A stretch of DNA of 10,532 nucleotides from Abyssibius sp040880065 (GTDB lineage: Bacteria; Pseudomonadota; Alphaproteobacteria; Rhodobacterales; Rhodobacteraceae): contig JBBDJE010000065.1 of NCBI GenBank assembly GCA_040880065.1, forward strand, positions 1 through 10,532, written 5' to 3'. Positions 6,653 to 10,532 of the stretch are shown one piece after another (within the stretch, counting starts at the first letter, position 1; every line of letters begins with the position of its first letter). The notes beneath the pieces were generated by a model. That model did no database searches. It was not told where the DNA came from and saw only the letters and a list, made by a program, of their open reading frames with translations. Both the position numbers and the translations under genes were made by a program.

Positions 6653-7012
6653 ATGCGCTATACCGATGACCATGAATGGATAAAAGCCGATGGCGATGCC
6701 TTTACCATTGGCATTACCAACCACGCCCAAGAGGCGCTTGGCGATATCGTGTTTGTGGAACTGCCCGCAGTGGGCGACAGTTTTTCCAAGGGCGATGTGA
6801 TGGCGACGGTCGAATCCGTCAAGGCCGCCTCGGACATTTACGCACCGTTTGATGGCGAGATTACCGCCGCAAACGAGGCCCTTGCCGACGAGCCGGGCAC
6901 CGTCAACGCGGCCCCGACAGCCGGTGGCTGGTTTGTGAAGATGACCGCGACCGATACCAGCCAGCTCGACGCATTGCTGGACCAAGCCGCCTATGATGCG
7001 CTGATCGACTAA
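6653..7012 (+). CDS. gcvH: Glycine cleavage system H-protein
   Basis: The H-protein is the small lipoylated carrier that shuttles the aminomethyl intermediate between P-, T- and L-proteins. The 119-aa sequence is typical in length. It starts with YTDDHEWI, continues with ITNHAQEALGDIVFVELP, and has the lipoylation motif VESVKAASDIYAP with Lys57 as the attachment site. The C-terminal GGWFVKM motif is present. The RBS TAGGAG (6641-6646) overlaps the gcvT stop codon, and only 9 bp separate the two genes, so translation is probably coupled. The L-protein (dihydrolipoyl dehydrogenase) is not in this window and is usually shared with other complexes. Confidence 0.97.
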   Translation: MRYTDDHEWIKADGDAFTIGITNHAQEALGDIVFVELPAVGDSFSKGDVMATVESVKAASDIYAPFDGEITAANEALADEPGTVNAAPTAGGWFVKMTATDTSQLDALLDQAAYDALID

Positions 7013-7034
7013 CCCAATAAGCTAGGAATATACC

Positions 7035-9869
7035 ATGCGCAGCGCCGATTATTCTGCCGCCCGCGACAATGCCTTCATCGCCCGCCATAACGGGCCGAAT
7101 GGCGATGACGTGGCCGAAATGCTGAAAACCTGCAAGACCAACGGGCTTGACCAGTTGATCGAGCAGACAGTCCCATCCGACATTCGCAATCCGGAACCGC
7201 TGGCTTTGGGTGCCCCGATGTCCGAAGGGGCGCTGCTGCGGCATATGCGCGAAATTGCCGATATGAACGCGGTGTTCACCAGCCATATCGGACAGGGCTA
7301 TTACGACTGCATCACCCCGCAGGTGATTGAGCGCAACCTGCTGCAAAGCCCCGCATGGTATACCGCCTATACCCCCTATCAGCCCGAAATCAGCCAGGGC
7401 CGTCTGGAAGCCTTGCTGAACTTTCAGACCATGGTCGCCGATCTGACCGGCCTTGATATGGCCAATGCCAGCCTGCTGGATGAAGCCACCGCCGCCGCCG
7501 AGGCCATGGCCATGGCGCAGCGGCAGGGCAAGTCAAAGGCGAATGCGTTCTTTGTTGATGAAGCGTGTCACCCGCAAACCATTGCCGTTATTCAAACCCG
7601 CGCCGAGCCGCTCGGTTGGGATGTGATCATCGGCAATCCCGATAATGTCGATCCAAGCGCCGTGTTTGGCGCAATCTTCCAATATCCCGGCACCGATGGC
7701 CGCTTGCGCGATTTGCGCGCCCCCATTGCCGCCGTGCAATCGGGCGGCGGGCTGGCCGTGCTGGCCTGCGATCTGCTGGCGTTGACCCTGCTGGCCAGCC
7801 CCGGCGAATTGGGGGCCGATATCGCCATCGGCTCGACCCAGCGCTTTGGCGTGCCCATGGGCTTTGGCGGCCCGCATGCCGCCTTTATGGCAACGCGAGA
7901 CAAGTTCAAGCGCGCGCTGCCGGGCCGCATTGTCGGCGTGTCGGTCGACCGGCGCGGCAATGCCGCCTACCGCCTTGCGCTGCAAACCCGCGAACAGCAC
8001 ATTCGCCGCGAAAAAGCCACCTCGAACATTTGCACTGCGCAGGCGCTTTTGGCGATTACCGCCGCCATGTATGCCAGCTATCACGGCCCCGAAGGGCTGC
8101 GCGCCATTGCCGAACGTGTGCGCCGGCTGACCGCCGTGCTCGCCCGTGGCCTTGGCATTGACGGCCCGGTATTTGACACGATCCGCGTGCCGGTTGCCGA
8201 TGTAGACGCAACAATCGCGAAGGCCGAGGATGCGCGCATCAACCTGCGCCGCTATGAGGGGGCGGTGGGTATCAGCCTTGATGAAACCAGCTTCCCGCGT
8301 TCGGTTGAAACCCTTTGGGCGGTGCTGGGCGTGGAGGCGGATTTCGCTACGCTCGATGCCGAAGTGATCCCCGATTACGCCGCACCGTTTGTGCGGCAAA
8401 CCGAGTTTCTGACCCATCCGGTGTTCCATCTATACCGCACAGAAACCGAGATGATGCGCTATTTGCGCAAATTGTCGGATAAGGACCTGGCGCTGGACCG
8501 TGGGATGATTCCGCTTGGCTCTTGCACCATGAAGCTGAACGCCGCCGCCGAAATGGCCGCCATTACATGGCCGGAATTTGCCGGCATGCACCCGTTTTGC
8601 CCGCCCGAACAGGCCAAGGGCTATATCAGGATGATCGACGAGTTGAACGCCGATCTGTGCGAGATCACCGGTTATGACGCCATGTCGATGCAGCCAAATT
8701 CCGGCGCGCAGGGCGAATATGCCGGGCTGATGGCCATTCGCGGCTATCATCGCGCCAATGGCGATGCGCATCGCGATGTCTGCCTCATTCCAAGCTCGGC
8801 CCATGGCACCAACCCTGCCTCGGCGCAAATGGCCGGGATGAAGGTTGTGGTCACCGGCTGTGACGCGCAGGGCAATGTCGATATCGACGATCTGGCCGCG
8901 AAAATTGCGCAACATGCCGAAAACCTCGCCGCGATCATGATCACCTATCCCAGCACGCATGGTGTGTTTGAAACCGAGATTCGCAAGATCTGCACCATGG
9001 TGCACGAGGCGGGCGGGCAGGTTTATATGGATGGCGCAAACCTCAACGCGCAGGTCGGCCTGTCAAAGCCCGGCAAGTTCGGCTCGGATGTCAGCCATTT
9101 GAACCTGCACAAAACCTTCTGCATACCGCATGGCGGCGGCGGGCCGGGCATGGGGCCGATTGGCGTTGGTGCGCATCTGGCCCCCTATCTGCCGGAGCAT
9201 ATTGAGGGCGGAAATGGTGCGCGGCAGGTTTCAGCGGCGCGCTTCGGTTCACCCATGATCCTGCCCATTCCTTATGCCTATATCAAGATGATGGGGGCCG
9301 AAGGGCTGACGCAGGCGACAAAACTGGCCATTCTCAACGCCAATTACATCGCCGATGCGCTCGCCGAGGATTACAAGGTACTGTATCGCGGTGCGCATGG
9401 CCGTGTGGCGCATGAATGCATTCTTGATATTCGCCCCATCAAGGATGTCTGCGGCATTTCCAACGAGGATATCGCCAAGCGGCTGGTCGATTTCGGCTTT
9501 CATGCCCCGACGATGAGCTTCCCGGTGCCTGGCACGCTGATGATCGAGCCGACGGAAAGTGAATCCAAGGTGGAACTCGACCGCTTCATCGCCGCGATGA
9601 AGGCGATCCGCGATGAAATTCGCGCGGTGGAACGTGGCGACTGGCCCGCCGATAACAACCCGCTCATCAACGCGCCCCACACTGGCCGCGACCTGACGGA
9701 CGAGACATGGGACCACCCCTATTCTCGGCACAAGGCGGTGTTTCCGCTGGAAAGCCTGATTGCCAATAAATACTGGCCGCCGGTGAATAGGATCGACAAT
9801 GCCTATGGGGATAGGAATTTGATCTGCTCCTGCCCGCCGCTGGAGAGTTATGCCGATGCGGCGGAGTAA
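7035..9869 (+). CDS. gcvP: Glycine cleavage system P-protein (glycine dehydrogenase, decarboxylating)
   Basis: PLP-dependent enzyme that decarboxylates glycine and loads the aminomethyl group on the lipoyl arm of GcvH. At 944 aa it is the long single-chain form, with both homologous halves fused as in E. coli (about 957 aa), not the split GcvPA/GcvPB form. The N-terminal half shows FIARHNGPN, SHIGQGYYDCITP, AWYTAYTPYQPEISQGRLEALLNFQTM and ANASLLDEATAAAEAM. The C-terminal half shows MIPLGSCTMKLNA, MQPNSGAQGEYAGL, SSAHGTNPASAQMAGM, YPSTHGVFE and the PLP site HLNLHKTFCIPHGGGGPG, with the Schiff-base lysine at Lys693. AGGAA (7024-7028) precedes the ATG, 22 bp after gcvH. This is the last gene of the operon; hairpins follow its stop. 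Confidence 0.98.
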   Translation: MRSADYSAARDNAFIARHNGPNGDDVAEMLKTCKTNGLDQLIEQTVPSDIRNPEPLALGAPMSEGALLRHMREIADMNAVFTSHIGQGYYDCITPQVIERNLLQSPAWYTAYTPYQPEISQGRLEALLNFQTMVADLTGLDMANASLLDEATAAAEAMAMAQRQGKSKANAFFVDEACHPQTIAVIQTRAEPLGWDVIIGNPDNVDPSAVFGAIFQYPGTDGRLRDLRAPIAAVQSGGGLAVLACDLLALTLLASPGELGADIAIGSTQRFGVPMGFGGPHAAFMATRDKFKRALPGRIVGVSVDRRGNAAYRLALQTREQHIRREKATSNICTAQALLAITAAMYASYHGPEGLRAIAERVRRLTAVLARGLGIDGPVFDTIRVPVADVDATIAKAEDARINLRRYEGAVGISLDETSFPRSVETLWAVLGVEADFATLDAEVIPDYAAPFVRQTEFLTHPVFHLYRTETEMMRYLRKLSDKDLALDRGMIPLGSCTMKLNAAAEMAAITWPEFAGMHPFCPPEQAKGYIRMIDELNADLCEITGYDAMSMQPNSGAQGEYAGLMAIRGYHRANGDAHRDVCLIPSSAHGTNPASAQMAGMKVVVTGCDAQGNVDIDDLAAKIAQHAENLAAIMITYPSTHGVFETEIRKICTMVHEAGGQVYMDGANLNAQVGLSKPGKFGSDVSHLNLHKTFCIPHGGGGPGMGPIGVGAHLAPYLPEHIEGGNGARQVSAARFGSPMILPIPYAYIKMMGAEGLTQATKLAILNANYIADALAEDYKVLYRGAHGRVAHECILDIRPIKDVCGISNEDIAKRLVDFGFHAPTMSFPVPGTLMIEPTESESKVELDRFIAAMKAIRDEIRAVERGDWPADNNPLINAPHTGRDLTDETWDHPYSRHKAVFPLESLIANKYWPPVNRIDNAYGDRNLICSCPPLESYADAAE

Positions 9870-9887
9870 ACCAGGCCAAGCCCGTAG

Positions 9888-9908
9888 GGTGCGCATTCAT
9901 TGCGCACC
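9888..9908. repeat. Perfect hairpin GGTGCGCA-N5-TGCGCACC, possible gcv operon terminator
   Basis: An 8-bp perfect stem with a 5-nt loop (TTCAT) begins 18 bp after the gcvP stop and is followed by TTTA. The short T run makes it at best a weak Rho-independent terminator. The lead-in GTAGGGTGCG recalls dispersed REP-like palindromes found between genes in many bacteria (from memory). Confidence 0.6.
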
Positions 9909-9915
9909 TTTACCC

Positions 9916-9952
9916 CACACCATGGTGCGCAATAAATGCGCACCATGGTGTG
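9916..9952. repeat. Perfect 16-bp-stem palindrome sharing its core with the preceding hairpin
   Basis: The arm CACACCATGGTGCGCA (9916-9931) and its exact reverse complement (9937-9952) flank the loop ATAAA. The inner part is again GGTGCGCA-N5-TGCGCACC, centred exactly 36 bp after the first hairpin. Each arm also contains the self-palindrome CACCATGGTG. No T run follows on the plus strand, so this is not a classical terminator for gcvP; a REP/MITE-like element or a protein-binding site are alternatives. Confidence 0.85.
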
Positions 9953-9972
9953 CCGTCGAACCCCAATTTCCG

Positions 9973-10001
9973 CTTGACCCTTTGCACCGCCTTCACTACT
10001 T
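9973..10001 (+). promoter_or_regulatory. Promoter of the tRNA-Met gene
   Basis: CTTGAC (9973-9978), a 17-bp spacer and CTACTT (9996-10001) fit the alphaproteobacterial housekeeping pattern CTTGAC-N17-CTATAT (all of the -35, four of six in the -10). The -10 box ends 12 bp before the tRNA 5' end, a sensible distance for a tRNA transcript with a short leader. Confidence 0.55.
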
Positions 10002-10013
10002 AGCAGCACCGAT

Positions 10014-10090
10014 GGCGAGGTAGCTCAGCTGGTTAGAGCACACGACTCATAATCGTGGGGTCGGGGGTTCAAGTCCCCCCCTCGCCACCA
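10014..10090 (+). tRNA. tRNA-Met (anticodon CAT, elongator type)
   Basis: A full 77-nt cloverleaf with encoded CCA. Acceptor stem GGCGAGG/CCTCGCC (10014-10020 with 10080-10086), D-stem GCTC/GAGC with GG in the loop, anticodon stem CACGA/TCGTG around loop CTCATAA with CAT at 10048-10050, variable loop GGGTC, T-stem GGGGG/CCCCC with loop TTCAAGT, discriminator A, CCA. The first base pair is G-C, so it is not an initiator tRNA. The anticodon arm resembles elongator Met. A lysidine-modified tRNA-Ile2 also has CAT, but the acceptor lacks the C-rich positions 4-5 seen in E. coli Ile2. Confidence 0.95.
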
Positions 10091-10183
10091 TCACATCCCC
10101 TTCCCCTGTCCACAGCACCTGCACATGGCGGGGGCGATACGCTTGATGTTCAATTCTGCCTAAAGCCGGTTTATGGTTCCGAA

Positions 10184-10443
10184 ATGACAGTAGATCTTTT
10201 TGCCCATTTCCCGCTGCGCAAGGGCCGGACGCATGAAAGCTGCGGCCCCGGTGCCACGGGCTTTGCGCTGGCGCTTGCAGGGCAGCTTGGCGGCGCTGTC
10301 ATGTGGGTCGGGGCCTCGTGGAATGCGCGCGCGCTTAACCCTGTGGGCTTTAGTGCCTTTTTCGACCCGCAGCGCCTGTTGCTGGCCCGCCCAAAAACCC
10401 ATTCCGAAACATTGGCCGTGGCCGAAGAGGCGTTGCGCGGGAG
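10184..10443 (+). pseudogene. ImuA-like SOS mutagenesis protein, N-terminal fragment interrupted by a probable insertion sequence
   Basis: From the ATG at 10184 the frame reads like the start of the ImuA-type RecA/SulA-like proteins found next to imuB and dnaE2 in Rhodobacterales. It has VDLFAHFPLRKGRTHESCGPGA, then FALALAGQLGGAVMWVGASW, then LNPVGFSAFFDPQRLLLARP, then ETLAVAEEALR (up to about residue 85). In the full protein EALR is normally followed by SGAxxLVV and a further 100 or so residues. Here the frame instead enters QNLGVMRCVFCLRRSAF and stops at 10522. The break coincides with an IS-like end at 10444. The family call is from memory of motifs. There is no strong RBS before the ATG and I saw no GTTC-N7-GTTC LexA box in 10091-10183, so the fragment may already be silent or have a more distal start. 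Confidence 0.5.
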
Positions 10444-10532
10444 TGGACAAAACTTGGGGGTCATGCGGTGTGTTTTCTGTTTGCGACGGTCAGCCTTCCG
10501 TCGAGGACAGCGGCCCTTGTGACGGCAACGCG
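10444..10532 (-). mobile_element. Probable end of an insertion sequence, with the C-terminal tail of its transposase
   Basis: The stretch TGGACAAAACTTGGGGGTCA (10444-10463) looks like a terminal inverted repeat: it starts exactly where ImuA-like similarity stops. Its last three bases are the stop codon (TGA on the minus strand, 10461-10463) of an ORF that enters from the right edge and ends in VLDGRLTVANRKHTA. A transposase stop lying inside or next to the terminal repeat is common in insertion sequences. Only 23 codons are visible, so the family cannot be named, and neither the opposite end nor a target duplication can be seen. Confidence 0.4.

Noticed and set aside
10148..10179. Two GTTC tetramers upstream of the ImuA-like fragment as a possible LexA box
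   Set aside because: They are 24 bp apart, whereas the alphaproteobacterial SOS box needs GTTC-N7-GTTC. No correctly spaced pair was seen.
10055..10183. Upstream part of the open frame that covers the ImuA-like fragment, starting inside the tRNA gene
   Set aside because: A start within tRNA-Met is implausible, and the residues before the ATG at 10184 do not resemble ImuA proteins.

Overview
The window is GC-rich DNA from an alphaproteobacterium, most likely of the Rhodobacteraceae/Roseobacter group. This rests on protein style, the compact gcvT-gcvH-gcvP order, a CTTGAC-N17-CTAnnT type tRNA promoter and an ImuA-like gene of the Rhodobacterales kind. The placement is made from memory of these families, not from a search.

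Positions 1-5399 form a divergent amino-sugar locus. On the minus strand a MurQ-like etherase gene (1335-2213) is followed by the gene of a secreted ABC sugar-binding protein (25-1275); the rest of that operon (permeases, ATPase, perhaps a kinase) would lie beyond the left edge. On the plus strand a GntR/HutC-type regulator (2428-3183), a GlmS-like NagB-II deaminase (3187-4212) and nagA (4212-5399) are packed without gaps. Together they read as uptake and catabolism of GlcNAc and possibly MurNAc-type, peptidoglycan-derived sugars: MurNAc-6-P to GlcNAc-6-P (MurQ), to GlcN-6-P (NagA), to fructose-6-P plus ammonia (NagB-II). The AT-rich intergenic stretch 2214-2427 carries GGTAT elements pointing toward both genes, which are candidate operators for the regulator. 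nagA contains a near-perfect 15-bp tandem repeat encoding extra Pro-Gly-Val-Ala-Val units just before its metal-binding motif.

Positions 5513-9869 hold the complete glycine cleavage operon gcvT-gcvH-gcvP, with intact lipoyl-lysine and PLP-lysine motifs. No glycine riboswitch is visible in its 113-bp upstream gap.

Positions 9870-10532 are the accessory-looking part: two related perfect hairpins, a tRNA-Met(CAT) with its own promoter, and the start of an ImuA-like (SOS mutagenesis) gene. That gene loses similarity at about 10440, where a sequence like an insertion-sequence terminus begins, with the C-terminal tail of an opposing ORF running off the right edge.

Most of the window is recognisable metabolism. 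I did not find a clearly new multi-gene system. The observations most worth checking are the nagA repeat, the divergence of the MurQ-like protein at its signature motifs, the paired hairpins and the interrupted ImuA-like gene.
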